From NCBI RefSeq assembly GCF_007997225.1, contig NZ_VORM01000013.1:62001-126000 (forward strand): a stretch of DNA of 64,000 nucleotides, written 5' to 3'. A program made the position numbers and the translations under genes. The DNA is from Subsaximicrobium wynnwilliamsii (lineage in GTDB: Bacteria > Bacteroidota > Bacteroidia > Flavobacteriales > Flavobacteriaceae). The notes beneath the pieces were generated by a model. It made no database searches. It had not been told where the DNA came from and was given only the letters and a program-made list of their open reading frames with translations. Positions 5,926 to 15,789 of the stretch are shown piece after piece (within the stretch, counting starts at the first letter, position 1; each line of letters starts with the position of its first letter).

Positions 5926-7809
5926 TTACCTCAATATCAAAAACTCACAACGTCTATTAATAGAAAACTCAGTTTCGGTGCAGTCGTCGCCACAATTCAC
6001 CAAGGGTTTGGTCTCGCCATAGCCTTTAGAGCGCAGGCGTTTTCGGGGAATGCCATTTTCCACGAGATATTCTAAAGTGGCAGCCGCACGTTTTTCAGAG
6101 AGGTCCATATTGAATTCAAACGAGCTTCGAGAATCGGTGTGGGCGCCGAGTTGGATTTCCATACGTGGATATTTTTTCAGTAAATTGACTAAAATATCCA
6201 GTGTTTTTGCTGCTTGTGGCTTGATGTCCCATTTGGCAAAATCGAAGTAGATGTTCTCCAATTCAATGTAAGTGTTGCCGTCTTCACGATCGTTTACAAT
6301 CTCCTCTGCATCATTATAGGATTCTATGCCCAGCTCAATGTTGAATTCAATGTTGCCTCTGTCGTTGGTGTCAAAATATTTGGTTTCTGGGATGTATTTC
6401 GGTTGGAAGCCTTCCAATTGATAGCTTTGATTGGGTTTGACTTCCAATTTGTATTTGCCGTCTTCGCCCACTGTGATTTCAGTGATGATATCACCGTAGT
6501 TGTCAAAAAGGGTCACGACGGTATTTGGCAATAACTCTCCAGTGCGCTTATCGGTCACTAGGCCTTCCACAAAATATTGGCGGTCTGCTGGGGTGCGTTC
6601 AAAACTGTAGATTTGATCAATACCGCCACGGTTGCTGGACATATAACCCGTATCAAGAGCATCGCGCACCACAAATGCAAAATCATCGGTTTCACTATTG
6701 ATGATCTCACCAAGATTCAGTGCTTCGAGATAGCTGTTTTCTTCATATTTACTTGAAAAAATATCGAGTCCGCCAAGTCCTTGCTTTCCGTTGGAGGCAA
6801 AATATAGGGTGCTGTCTTTCGCGATAAAGGGAAATTGCTCACGATGTGCGGTATTAATGGCAGCACCAAGGTTTACTGGTGTTCCAAAGCTTCCGTCTGC
6901 GGCCATATCTACATAATAAATGTCAAAGGCTCCTAAGCTGTTTGGCATGTCACTTGAAAAATAAAGTTTGTCTTCTTCGGAATTTAATGCTGGATGCATC
7001 GTGGAATAGCTGTCACTTGAAAAGCTTACCGGTTCAATGGCTTGCCATTCATTATTTTCCAGTTGCGCTTTAAAGATGCTTACCACAGCGACTTTGTTGG
7101 AGTCGATAGCCACACGTTTTTTCTGGTTCCTGGAGAAGAACATGGTCTTGCCATCTTTCGTGAAAACAGCGCTACTTTCATGCTGGTCTTTGATATTGAT
7201 GTTTTTGGAAAACGCAATAATACTGTCTAACTGTTTATCATCACCTTCGGAAACGGTTGCTTCATAAAGGTCTAAATACGATTTTTTGTTCCAGTTATAT
7301 TCCGGACTTTCCATGTTTTTGGTGGAAGCAAAGACGATTTTATTTCCGAAGTATCCAACTCCAAAATTAGAGACTGAACCTTGATTGCCCAATTTATTTA
7401 GGATGTAGGTATAGGGATTTATCTGCTTGACCAATCTTTTGAAATTCTCGGTGTGTATAGGGTTATTGAGATACATCACAGAAATTTGATCGGCAGTAAA
7501 ATAATCCTTGGCACTTTTGAGCACGTCAAAATATTTGAAATAAAAGTCTTCGGAGAGGCTGTCTTGGTCTCGCTTGTTGTAAACTTCAGTGTAGGCTTTA
7601 TTGGCTTTTTCAATTTCCGCATTAAAATAATAGCAATCCCCCAGTTTTTCTAAGGTCTTGGCGGTCTTGGGTAACTGCTCGTAAATTTCGGCAGCATCGA
7701 GATAGGCCCTGTTTTCATAAAGTGCATTAGCTTTTTTCAGACTTTGGGAAAAACAGAGGTTTCCAAAGAGAAAAACGATGATGCCAATATATAAGTTCAA
7801 TATTTTCAT
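5926..7809 (-). CDS. OmpA-family protein with TPR/PD40 repeats, T9SS-associated (PorE-like)
   Basis: The 627-aa protein has a signal peptide (about 1-21, ending CFSQ), TPR-like helices (about 22-140), a beta-propeller of PD40/WD40-like repeats (about 140-410, with motifs such as KLYFSSDMPNSLGAFDIYY and LYFASNGKQGLGGLDIF), a carboxypeptidase-regulatory-like domain (about 415-490) and a C-terminal OmpA domain (about 510-625). The peptidoglycan-binding signature NMDLSEKRAAATLEYL is present. This architecture is that of PorE-like T9SS-associated proteins that link the outer membrane to peptidoglycan. It lies 11 bases downstream of the SprF-like gene and probably shares its operon. Its last 82 bases are duplicated at 3742-3823. 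Confidence 0.85.
   Translation of the reverse strand: MKILNLYIGIIVFLFGNLCFSQSLKKANALYENRAYLDAAEIYEQLPKTAKTLEKLGDCYYFNAEIEKANKAYTEVYNKRDQDSLSEDFYFKYFDVLKSAKDYFTADQISVMYLNNPIHTENFKRLVKQINPYTYILNKLGNQGSVSNFGVGYFGNKIVFASTKNMESPEYNWNKKSYLDLYEATVSEGDDKQLDSIIAFSKNINIKDQHESSAVFTKDGKTMFFSRNQKKRVAIDSNKVAVVSIFKAQLENNEWQAIEPVSFSSDSYSTMHPALNSEEDKLYFSSDMPNSLGAFDIYYVDMAADGSFGTPVNLGAAINTAHREQFPFIAKDSTLYFASNGKQGLGGLDIFSSKYEENSYLEALNLGEIINSETDDFAFVVRDALDTGYMSSNRGGIDQIYSFERTPADRQYFVEGLVTDKRTGELLPNTVVTLFDNYGDIITEITVGEDGKYKLEVKPNQSYQLEGFQPKYIPETKYFDTNDRGNIEFNIELGIESYNDAEEIVNDREDGNTYIELENIYFDFAKWDIKPQAAKTLDILVNLLKKYPRMEIQLGAHTDSRSSFEFNMDLSEKRAAATLEYLVENGIPRKRLRSKGYGETKPLVNCGDDCTETEFSINRRCEFLILR
5938..6019. repeat. 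82-bp direct repeat, copy B (inside the intact OmpA-like gene)
   Basis: Partner of 3742-3823 (80 of 82 bases identical). This copy is inside the complete gene and encodes GETKPLVNCGDDC through CEFL near its C-terminus. Confidence 0.9.
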
Positions 7810-7820
7810 GGGGTATGTCT

Positions 7821-8765
7821 TTAGAAAAATCGAGGTGATTTGTCGTAGCCTTTTGTGAGTCTGCTAATATTGAATAGAATAAACACTTCATGAGAGCCAG
7901 AATTGAAGCGCCCTAAATTTGAAAGTGTATAATCATAAGCATACCCGATGCGCAACGATGGCGTTACTGCAAAATTAACCAAAGCACTTACCGAGTCGTC
8001 AAAACGGTAGCCAGCACCAAGCTCTACGGTATCGTTGATCAAAACATTTGCAGTGAGATCTACAGCAATTGGTGCACCACCTATGTATCTGGTCATAAAG
8101 GCTGGCTTCAGTTTTAGGCGCTCATTCAATTGGAACACGTAACCTCCTGTTAAAAAAAGATGGGCATTCTCTGTACCTTCTGTTACAATCCCGCTTTCAT
8201 CCCTGAGGTGTTTGGATTGCAATAGGTTTGGTGCTGAAAGACCAAGGTAATAGGCGTCTGTAAAATAAAAAACACCTGCTCCAATATTTGGGAAGGTTCT
8301 ACTTATATTTTCGGCAAACGCAGGATCTGGTAAAGGGTCTGAATAAATAAATCCATTAAAATCAGTACTGAAAAACGTGGCTCCTGCCTTTATTCCGAAG
8401 GAAATTTTTGCAGTTTCTCCAGCTGGCAAAACATAGGCCACATCAATGTAGGCATTGGTCTCTTTTACCACATCGCCAATTTGGTCATGTATGATGGAGA
8501 AGCCGCCTTCAAGGCGATCGGTAAGTTTGGAATGTGCAAACAAAGTCCCTGTTGATGGTGCGCCAACCGAGCCTACCCATTGTGTTCTATAGAGTGTTCC
8601 CAAATTGATGGTCGATTCATCGGCAGTGGCATAAGCAGGATTCAAAACACTCATATTATACATGTACTGTGTAAACTGAGGATCTTGTTGTGCCTTTGCC
8701 TGCCATCCCAAAAAGAGGATAAGCGTGAAGATACTGTAGGTGATAAGTTTATGAATCATTTTCAT
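7821..8765 (-). CDS. Type IX secretion system membrane protein, PorP/SprF family
   Basis: The 314-aa product has a signal peptide (ending WQAKAQ) and the family hallmark QDPQFTQYMYNMSVLNPAYA, followed by GTLYRTQWVG and alternating beta-strands of an outer-membrane barrel. PorP/SprF proteins are needed for secretion or anchoring of particular large adhesins carrying type B sorting domains. It lies between the repeat adhesin (upstream, 8775-13031) and the OmpA-like gene, spaced by 9 and 11 bases, so the three look like one operon with the adhesin as the dedicated cargo. Confidence 0.92.
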   Translation of the reverse strand: MKMIHKLITYSIFTLILFLGWQAKAQQDPQFTQYMYNMSVLNPAYATADESTINLGTLYRTQWVGSVGAPSTGTLFAHSKLTDRLEGGFSIIHDQIGDVVKETNAYIDVAYVLPAGETAKISFGIKAGATFFSTDFNGFIYSDPLPDPAFAENISRTFPNIGAGVFYFTDAYYLGLSAPNLLQSKHLRDESGIVTEGTENAHLFLTGGYVFQLNERLKLKPAFMTRYIGGAPIAVDLTANVLINDTVELGAGYRFDDSVSALVNFAVTPSLRIGYAYDYTLSNLGRFNSGSHEVFILFNISRLTKGYDKSPRFF

Positions 8766-8774
8766 TTGTGGTCA

Positions 8775-11700
8775 TTATCTGCTTAGGTAGACTCTTCCTT
8801 GTTGGGGGCTTCTTTCGCCATCATTGAATTCCAAAATATAAAAGTAAACACCAACAGGTAAGATGCTGTCCCCTTTTCTAGAAGTGCCGTCCCAACGCTG
8901 GGAACTGCTGTTACCTTCGTAAAGTATATTTCCGTAGCGGTTGAATACGCTCAATTTGAAATTTGGAAATAAGGTTTCTAAATTTACGATATGAAAGTCG
9001 TCGTTGATGCCATCGCCATTTGGAGAAAAGCCATCAGGGATAGTAAGTTCTTTGATGCAAGTGCTTGAAGAAACGGTCACTTCCAAGCGCACCGAACTTT
9101 CGCAGCCATTTGCTGTGACCAGCGTGGCGTAATAGGTTTGCCCATCTACCAAGGCATCGGTCATGGTGTAAGCGGTTCCGTTTTCTGGCAGGTCATACCA
9201 TAAAATGCTACCTGATTGCACAATATTCCCTGTTAAATCTGCGATGGTTGGATTGGGATTGTCTTCGGAACAAAACGTAGCACCACCGGCAATCAATTGT
9301 GGCGTTTCTGGATCCTGAATGTTTACCGATATGGCATCAATAAGTGATACATCACCAGTGCAATTTTCGCCTGCGAAGAAAAATCCGGTCACTGTAACTG
9401 TGGTCAGTCCCGCGTTTTCAAAATTGGCATCTGCAATCGTGAAGGTTGAGTTGCCTCCTTCTACAGTAATATTGACCACGTTGGTGGCGGTGTTGGCGCC
9501 AGTGAGTTGATAAACGATGGTATAAACACCATCGGCCAATTGAGTGGCTCCAATAACGATGGCCACAGCACTTGAGCCCAAACACAGATTCAAATCGGTA
9601 GCGAGGATGGCGCCAGTAACATCTGGACTGTCCTTAAGAATGACCACTACAGATGCTTCGTCGCTTAGTAAACAGGAACTGGAGGTTACGGTATAGGTGT
9701 ATGTGCCAGCAGTATCAACTAAAGGATCAAAAACACCGGTGCCGCTATCAAGGGCAGGCGTCCATATCCCACCAGGTTCAGCAGCTTCAAGTTCTTCAAA
9801 TAAATCGACTGGCACGCCATCGCGACACACATCTAAGGTTAGATCATTGCCTGCATTTGGGAGGGGCTGGATGCTCACAGTAACATTTGCTGATACTTCA
9901 GAACATGGCGCAGTACCAATAATCGTATACGTATAAGTGCCTGCGGGATCGAGATTGGGATTGAAAATCCCTGCGCCACTTGCCAATGTGGGTGACCAAA
10001 CGCCTCCTGGCTCTGGGGTGCCTCCAAGACTGTTGAAAAGATCTACGGAAGTCACATTGCTACACAAATCAATGGCAGCATCTAAACCGGCATCTGCAGC
10101 TTCAGTAACTGTAACAGTAACTATTGCCGAGTTATCCGGACAAGCGCCAGAAACAGAGCTAATGGTGTAGGTATAGCTACCTTGAGTATCGCTATTCGGG
10201 TCGAAAACGCCGGTGCCGCTGGTAAGCGTGGGTGTCCAAGTTCCGCCTGCTTCAGGAGTTCCGCCAAGACTGTCAAAAAGATTTACTGGCGCGTTGTCGC
10301 TGCAGAGTTGTAAGCTTCCGTCCAAACCAGCATCAGGAACCGTTTCAATGCTCACATTTACGGTGGCACTATCATCAGGACAAGGTGAAATGCCCGTGAT
10401 GGTATAGGTGTAAACGCCTTCAGCATCTAGAGCAGGGTCAAAAAGACCAGAGCCGCTGTTTAATGTGGGTGACCAAGTACCTCCAGCTTGAGGCGTGCCG
10501 CCAAGACTGTTGAACAAATCCATTGCGCCGGTATTGGTGCAAATCGTAACCGATGCATTTTCGCCAGCGTCGCTTTCTTCAGAAATGGAAACCGTTACCG
10601 TGGCGATATCGTCGTCACATAAAGCAGTTGGTGAGAGTTGTGTGTAGGTATAAACCCCTTCAGCATCAACATTGGGATCAAAAAACCCAGTTCCACTGCT
10701 TAAGGCAGGAGACCAAGTTCCACCGCCATCAGGTGTGCCGCCGAGGCTATCAAATAAATTCACAACAGCACTGTCGCCGCAGAGTTGTAGGCTTCCATTT
10801 TGTCCGGCATCTGGCACCACTTCCAAAGAAACCGTCACTTGTGCAGAAGCATCCGGACAAGAAGCAGTTCCCGTTTGGGTATAGGTATAAGTGCCTTCCG
10901 CATCAATACTTGGGTTAAAAAGTCCGCTGCCACTGTTTAAGCTTGGCGACCAGGTGCCTCCATTTTGCGGCGTTCCGTTAAGGCTATTGAACAAATTCAC
11001 AGGCGCATCATTGGTACATAAGGTAATATTGCCATTTAAGCCAGCATCCAAGAAAGGTACTATGGTTACGGTAACATTGGCTGAAGCATCGCTGCAAGGT
11101 GCAGTTCCCAAAAGGGTGTAGGTATAGGTGCCTTCCGCATCAATGCTCGGGTCAAAAATACCCGTGCCACTGTTTAGGGAGGGTGACCATGTGCCGCCAG
11201 TGTCTGCGCTACTACCAAGACTGTTGAATAAATCAATGGTTTCGTTATCGCCACAAATCTCTACGGAAGCATTTTCCCCTGGATTAGGCGCCACAATTAC
11301 AGATACGCTTACCACTGCCGTCGCATTTGGGCAGGGTGCTGTACCTGCCAATGTGTAAGTATAGTTGCCTTGAGCATCAACCGATGGGTCGAATAATCCT
11401 GTGCCACTGCTCAATGCTGGCGACCAAGTACCACCAGCTTCTGGGGTGCCGCCTAAACTATTGAATAAGTTTACCGTGGCATCATCGCTGCAAAGCTCGA
11501 TGGCGCCATTGGTTCCGGCATCAGGAAATTCGGTGATTGTGAGCGTTACCGTTGCAGAGGCGTTGGGGCAAGGCGCAGTGCCCAATACGGTATAAGTATA
11601 AGTGCCTTCCGCATCAATACTAGGGTCAAAAACACCAGAGCCACTTGCCAATGCTGGTGACCAAGTGCCTCCAACATCTGGATTTCCGCCGAGACTGTTG

Positions 11701-13031
11701 AAAAGGTCTATGGTGGCAATGTTATCGCAGATTTCAATACTTGCACTGCTGCCCGCAATTGGTAAAATCCCTACGGAAACCGTCACATTTGCAGTGACAT
11801 CATCGCAAGGCGCTGTGCCAGAAACGGTATAAGTGTAAACGCCCTCTGGGTCTGTTGCTGGATTAAAAATACCTGATCCAGAGTTTAATGCTGGCGACCA
11901 AGTACCTCCAGGTTGCGGATTCCCACCAAGGCTTTCGAATAAATTGACGGTCTCCCCATCGCTGCATAAAGTGATTGCGCCATCGTTGCCTGCAATTGGT
12001 TGTGGCACCAATGAAACTGTAACATTGGCGCTAGTGGCCTCACATGGAGCCTCTGCCGCTAAACTATAGGTGTAAACCCCTTCTGGATCAAGGGCAGGAT
12101 CAAAAACGCCGGTGCCGCTTGTCAAGGTGGGTGACCAAATACCACCGCTGTCTGGCGTGCCTCCCAAGATGCTGAAAAGATCTACAGTAGCATTATTTTC
12201 ACATAGATCAACGTTGCCATTTGTTCCAGGATCTGGTCTATTTGTGAAAGTGACAAAAACAGCAAGTCGTGCGGTACTTTCGCAGGGTGGATCTACGGTG
12301 GTGGCGTAATAAGTTCGGCCATTCTCCAATGGGGTTTCCAAAGCTAAAGGCAGTGCAGAGGATAAGGATGGGTACCAATTATTCATACCGCTAGCAACCA
12401 AATCACCAACGGTTGGTATGCTGGTGGGAGTAACGCAAAAGTCTTGTGTGGTGTCGCCTTCAGGAACCGGGGTGGATCCTACATTAACCAATACTGAAAG
12501 TCTCGAGGTTCTACATCCGGAATTCGGATTGGCTTGATCGGCATAATAAATGGAATTATCCATTAAAACTGCCGAGCTGCTCAAGGCCGTACCGCCAGCG
12601 GGCGCCGAGTACCAGCGTACATCGTTCCCGTTGGCCACCAAGTCGGCAACTGTTGCATTTGAAGGATTATCTAAACACACACCTTGAAAATTTTGACCGC
12701 TAGGTGGGCCAAAAATAATCACATCCACGCGTTGACGATTGGCGCAACTGCCTGAGGTGTCGCCGGCATAATAGTCTTCGTTATTGTTGAGTCCCGCATT
12801 ATTGGGGATGGGAGTGGTGGATGTTGCGCTTTCATACCAAACGATACCGCCACCGTTATCTGTTGCAACAAGATCGCCAATCAAAACCGACTCTACATCA
12901 CAAAATGTTTGGGTTGGATTAGTAACCGTAGGGCACTGGGCATTGGCTATTTGCGACCCAAAAGCGATTAGAAAAAGAATAAATACAGAAACTTTAGGGT
13001 AACTTTTTAAGCGATATGGTCTGGCTTTCAT
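8775..13031 (-). CDS. Giant repeat adhesin with type B T9SS sorting domain
   Basis: The 1418-aa protein begins with a signal peptide (about 1-32, ending QIANAQ). Ig-like modules with 'YYA...C' motifs follow (about 33-270). Eleven tandem repeats of about 79 residues come next (about 273-1140), each with a LCS/ICD start, DLFNSLGGTP, GGTWSPAL, SGTGVFDP, and EGTYTYT followed by APC. Then come two more Ig-like modules and a gliding-motility-associated C-terminal domain (about 1327-1418: IPDGFSPNGDGINDDFHIVN, then FNRYGN and GVYFYIL). Such type B CTDs direct export by the T9SS to the cell surface, as for SprB. The repeats are similar at DNA level (period near 237 bp), so copy number may vary between strains. 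It is first in the operon with the SprF-like and OmpA-like genes. Confidence 0.9.
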   Translation of the reverse strand: MKARPYRLKSYPKVSVFILFLIAFGSQIANAQCPTVTNPTQTFCDVESVLIGDLVATDNGGGIVWYESATSTTPIPNNAGLNNNEDYYAGDTSGSCANRQRVDVIIFGPPSGQNFQGVCLDNPSNATVADLVANGNDVRWYSAPAGGTALSSSAVLMDNSIYYADQANPNSGCRTSRLSVLVNVGSTPVPEGDTTQDFCVTPTSIPTVGDLVASGMNNWYPSLSSALPLALETPLENGRTYYATTVDPPCESTARLAVFVTFTNRPDPGTNGNVDLCENNATVDLFSILGGTPDSGGIWSPTLTSGTGVFDPALDPEGVYTYSLAAEAPCEATSANVTVSLVPQPIAGNDGAITLCSDGETVNLFESLGGNPQPGGTWSPALNSGSGIFNPATDPEGVYTYTVSGTAPCDDVTANVTVSVGILPIAGSSASIEICDNIATIDLFNSLGGNPDVGGTWSPALASGSGVFDPSIDAEGTYTYTVLGTAPCPNASATVTLTITEFPDAGTNGAIELCSDDATVNLFNSLGGTPEAGGTWSPALSSGTGLFDPSVDAQGNYTYTLAGTAPCPNATAVVSVSVIVAPNPGENASVEICGDNETIDLFNSLGSSADTGGTWSPSLNSGTGIFDPSIDAEGTYTYTLLGTAPCSDASANVTVTIVPFLDAGLNGNITLCTNDAPVNLFNSLNGTPQNGGTWSPSLNSGSGLFNPSIDAEGTYTYTQTGTASCPDASAQVTVSLEVVPDAGQNGSLQLCGDSAVVNLFDSLGGTPDGGGTWSPALSSGTGFFDPNVDAEGVYTYTQLSPTALCDDDIATVTVSISEESDAGENASVTICTNTGAMDLFNSLGGTPQAGGTWSPTLNSGSGLFDPALDAEGVYTYTITGISPCPDDSATVNVSIETVPDAGLDGSLQLCSDNAPVNLFDSLGGTPEAGGTWTPTLTSGTGVFDPNSDTQGSYTYTISSVSGACPDNSAIVTVTVTEAADAGLDAAIDLCSNVTSVDLFNSLGGTPEPGGVWSPTLASGAGIFNPNLDPAGTYTYTIIGTAPCSEVSANVTVSIQPLPNAGNDLTLDVCRDGVPVDLFEELEAAEPGGIWTPALDSGTGVFDPLVDTAGTYTYTVTSSSCLLSDEASVVVILKDSPDVTGAILATDLNLCLGSSAVAIVIGATQLADGVYTIVYQLTGANTATNVVNITVEGGNSTFTIADANFENAGLTTVTVTGFFFAGENCTGDVSLIDAISVNIQDPETPQLIAGGATFCSEDNPNPTIADLTGNIVQSGSILWYDLPENGTAYTMTDALVDGQTYYATLVTANGCESSVRLEVTVSSSTCIKELTIPDGFSPNGDGINDDFHIVNLETLFPNFKLSVFNRYGNILYEGNSSSQRWDGTSRKGDSILPVGVYFYILEFNDGERSPQQGRVYLSR

Positions 13032-13140
13032 TAAAATTTTTTAAAAACAATGATCTTTAGAGAAATCGACGCTATGGATTAAAAAATCAGACATCAAAAG
13101 TTCAGCTTTAATTTCAGTAAGTTGTTGTATTGAGGGAAAA

Positions 13141-13171
13141 CAAATATAAATAAACAGCCTTGAATTAACAA
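13141..13171 (-). promoter_or_regulatory. Bacteroidetes-type promoter of the adhesin operon
   Basis: On the minus strand TATATTTG (13148 to 13141) matches the -7 consensus TAnnTTTG. A TTG (13071+100, i.e. 13171 to 13169) lies 20 bases upstream, within the -33 spacing range. The predicted transcript starts about 100 bases before the adhesin ATG. Confidence 0.5.
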
Positions 13172-13232
13172 CATAATCAGATTTTATTCTAAACTGCTTA
13201 AAATCAGTAAATAACGAGGTTTTATTGGGCGC

Positions 13233-15557
13233 TTAGTCGATTTCGATCACTTGATTGCCATTCCCGTACTGAAGCAAGTAGAGGCCTTTATTTTCAAAAA
13301 TAGTATCATTTGATTTTTCATAATCAAATTTTAAAAGGAGTTGTTGGGATTTTAGGGTCTCTACTGAATTTTCAAAACCAGCAGCTTGACTCAGTCTCAA
13401 TAACACATCAAAAGTGGTGTCAAAACCTAAAATGGCATTTTCAGAGGCTTCCACGTCATATCGGGTTTTGTAGGCCTGCTCAAATTGGAGTAACATTTCA
13501 TCTTTTTCAATGGGCATTACCGATGGAAATATCAATTTCAAAATACGAAAACGCATGTCAGAGACTTGTCCGGGTTTTGGTAGCGATGCCGATTCAATCA
13601 AGACCATTTCAATATCATACTCTGAGAGTTTCCCCATAAACTCAGTCGTGGCATTTAGGAAAACGATGGTGCGGTCGGTATCTAAAATAACATAATTGAG
13701 TTTCTCTTTGTGCAACGCCGCAGTGAGATCATTGTTCACGAAAAAACCGGTCTTATCCACTTTTAAAAATTGGGCATCTGGGATTATGTTTAGAATGAGA
13801 TCCTTATTTCTGGCTTCGTCTAAATCGCTAACCACAATGATTTGCGCATTTTTTTCAGCAATATAATTGAGGGTTCTGGTTTTGAGTTCCAACTGGGAGG
13901 GTAGGGCATCATACACGGTATTGCTGTCACTGTTGATGCTGTTGGAGCTCAGCCCGATAATGGCGGTTGGACTTTTGGAAATCACTTTTGGATACGTTTC
14001 TCTAGCTTTTAAAAAGGGTACGATAACCGCATTCTCTTCGGAAGTATTATCCACTTTCAATCTTGAGAATTTTCCGGAAGCACTTCGTTCAACGAAGGAA
14101 ACGTCAAAGTTCAATCCCAAGCTACGGGCGGAATCTATCGCCATTTCGGCACCTTGATAGAAATCGATGTGTTTTTGAAGCGCTGCATCATCGGAAGCAT
14201 TTTTGGCCAGTGATCCATTTTCATAATCTTCCAAAGCAAATTGAAGCCCAAAAAAGAGGGCGGTTCTTTTGTCTTTATCCAATCTCCTAAACAGCGTTTC
14301 GTTGGGGTTGGTTCTAATGATTTCCGAAGTGACGATCGTTGAGGTTTCGTTATCTTGGTTGTTGAAAACACCAGGATTTATCGGCATTTTTATCACAGCG
14401 CCTTTAGCAACGCCGTTTGACAGTTGCGGATTCAATGCCACAAAAGCCTCCATGCTCATGCCCGCTTTTTTTGAAAGTCCGTAAAGGGTTTCCTTGGCTT
14501 GGATCACATAATCTTTGTAGATCGCTGTACTGGCACCATCTGGATTCTGAGTTTCGGTAAATGCTTCGATGTTATTATCTATGTTTTTGACTTCTTCAGC
14601 TTCGGAAGGCAGGCTTACTTCGGTTTCAGAGGTGTTTCCTTCAGTAGCGATAATAGGCGGACTTGTATTTTCTTCCGAAGCACTACCGGTATCAGAAATA
14701 AGGCTAGTGTCAATTTCGGGAATCGTGGTTTCAATGGCTTCCGGCTCATTTTCAGCAACCGGCGCTGTTTCAATTTCATTGACTTCGCTAACTCTTGCTG
14801 TGGTTTCAACGGGGGCTTCGGTGTCTGCGTCTAGTGTTAGCCGGTGTCCCGCCATAAGCATCGGCACGATTTGCGGATTCTTGGCTTCCAATTGCGCAAT
14901 GCTCAGATTAAACCTTTTGGACAAGCCCCACTTGGTGTCACCTGTTTTTACGATGTAATCTCCGCCAGTTGAAAATGCCGAATTCTTTTCGGGAATCCTT
15001 AAGGTTTGGCCTGCTTTGAGCACGCCATCCAAACGATCTTGGTTGGCAGCAATCAATGCATTCACACTAATGCCATTAGCTCGTGCAATTCCCCAGAGCG
15101 TTTCGCCTTTATTCACAAAGTGCTCGCCGTTTTTAGAGTTGATTTGAACTTTAAAATTTTTAGAGATGTTAAGTACATGACCCGCCATGAGCATGGGCAC
15201 GATTTGCGGATTCTGTTGTTCTAAAGAAGCGATGCTAATCCCGAATTTTCTAGACAGACCAGATTTGGTGTCCCCGCGAACCACCACGTATTTTGAGCCA
15301 TTGGATGTTCCAGGATTTGTGTTTGGGGTGTTTGGAGTTTGACCGTTTTCAGGGACACGTAAGCTTTCGCCAGCATAAATGACCTCTTGTGAGCCAGGAT
15401 TGAGCGCAAAAATGGCCTCCATGCTCACGCCATAGGTTTTTGAAATCCCATAAACCGTTTCGCCTTTTTGAATGGCGTGTTCAATGACGTTGTCTTGAGC
15501 GTTTGTGAGGGAAAAGCTTAAAATAAAAATGATGAGCAGCCAATAAAATCGCCACAT
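13233..15557 (-). CDS. LysM-repeat lipid/periplasmic protein with PBP-like C-terminal domain
   Basis: The 774-aa protein has a signal peptide (ending FSLTNAQ) and five LysM modules (approximately 26-70, 90-132, 142-184, 200-242 and 346-390). Each has the pattern 'xGET-xGIS/LS...NP...l.aG..L', for example KGETVYGISKTYGVS and KGETLWGIARANGIS. A Ser/Thr/Glu-rich linker joins modules four and five. The C-terminal half (about 410-770) looks like a type 1 periplasmic-binding-protein fold (IIGLSSNSIN, IIVVSDLDEA, GFDTTFDVLLRL). LysM modules bind peptidoglycan; similar flavobacterial proteins are annotated as ABC-type substrate-binding-like LysM proteins, comparable to LpoA in layout. It probably acts at the cell wall; it is a separate unit upstream of the T9SS operon. 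Confidence 0.85.
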   Translation of the reverse strand: MWRFYWLLIIFILSFSLTNAQDNVIEHAIQKGETVYGISKTYGVSMEAIFALNPGSQEVIYAGESLRVPENGQTPNTPNTNPGTSNGSKYVVVRGDTKSGLSRKFGISIASLEQQNPQIVPMLMAGHVLNISKNFKVQINSKNGEHFVNKGETLWGIARANGISVNALIAANQDRLDGVLKAGQTLRIPEKNSAFSTGGDYIVKTGDTKWGLSKRFNLSIAQLEAKNPQIVPMLMAGHRLTLDADTEAPVETTARVSEVNEIETAPVAENEPEAIETTIPEIDTSLISDTGSASEENTSPPIIATEGNTSETEVSLPSEAEEVKNIDNNIEAFTETQNPDGASTAIYKDYVIQAKETLYGLSKKAGMSMEAFVALNPQLSNGVAKGAVIKMPINPGVFNNQDNETSTIVTSEIIRTNPNETLFRRLDKDKRTALFFGLQFALEDYENGSLAKNASDDAALQKHIDFYQGAEMAIDSARSLGLNFDVSFVERSASGKFSRLKVDNTSEENAVIVPFLKARETYPKVISKSPTAIIGLSSNSINSDSNTVYDALPSQLELKTRTLNYIAEKNAQIIVVSDLDEARNKDLILNIIPDAQFLKVDKTGFFVNNDLTAALHKEKLNYVILDTDRTIVFLNATTEFMGKLSEYDIEMVLIESASLPKPGQVSDMRFRILKLIFPSVMPIEKDEMLLQFEQAYKTRYDVEASENAILGFDTTFDVLLRLSQAAGFENSVETLKSQQLLLKFDYEKSNDTIFENKGLYLLQYGNGNQVIEID

Positions 15558-15761
15558 GCTTTGTAAAGGTTTAACTAGGATTAATCAAGTGTTAAAATTA
15601 CTAAAAAAACCCACTAAACCCTGTGTTTCCATTCTTATTATCAACAGGATATTAACAAGTGGGATGCTTGCGTATTTGCCAAAGCAACTAAAAAACATTC
15701 ACTTATTTTTCAATTCGTGTAAATGAGGTTTGCAGTGTACTGTTAAATAGACTGTAAATAC

Positions 15762-15769
15762 TATCTTTG
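15762..15769 (+). promoter_or_regulatory. -7 promoter motif for der
   Basis: TATCTTTG fits TAnnTTTG and ends 20 bases before the ATG at 15790. A GTG at 15769 could start the same frame seven codons earlier, but it would lie on the promoter itself, so 15790 is preferred. Confidence 0.55.
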
Positions 15770-15789
15770 TGCACTTAATTAAAGAACAA

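Noticed and set aside
9653-12309. Series of plus-strand reading frames of 64-121 codons
   Set aside because: They are antisense shadows of the adhesin repeats, recurring at the same 237-bp period.
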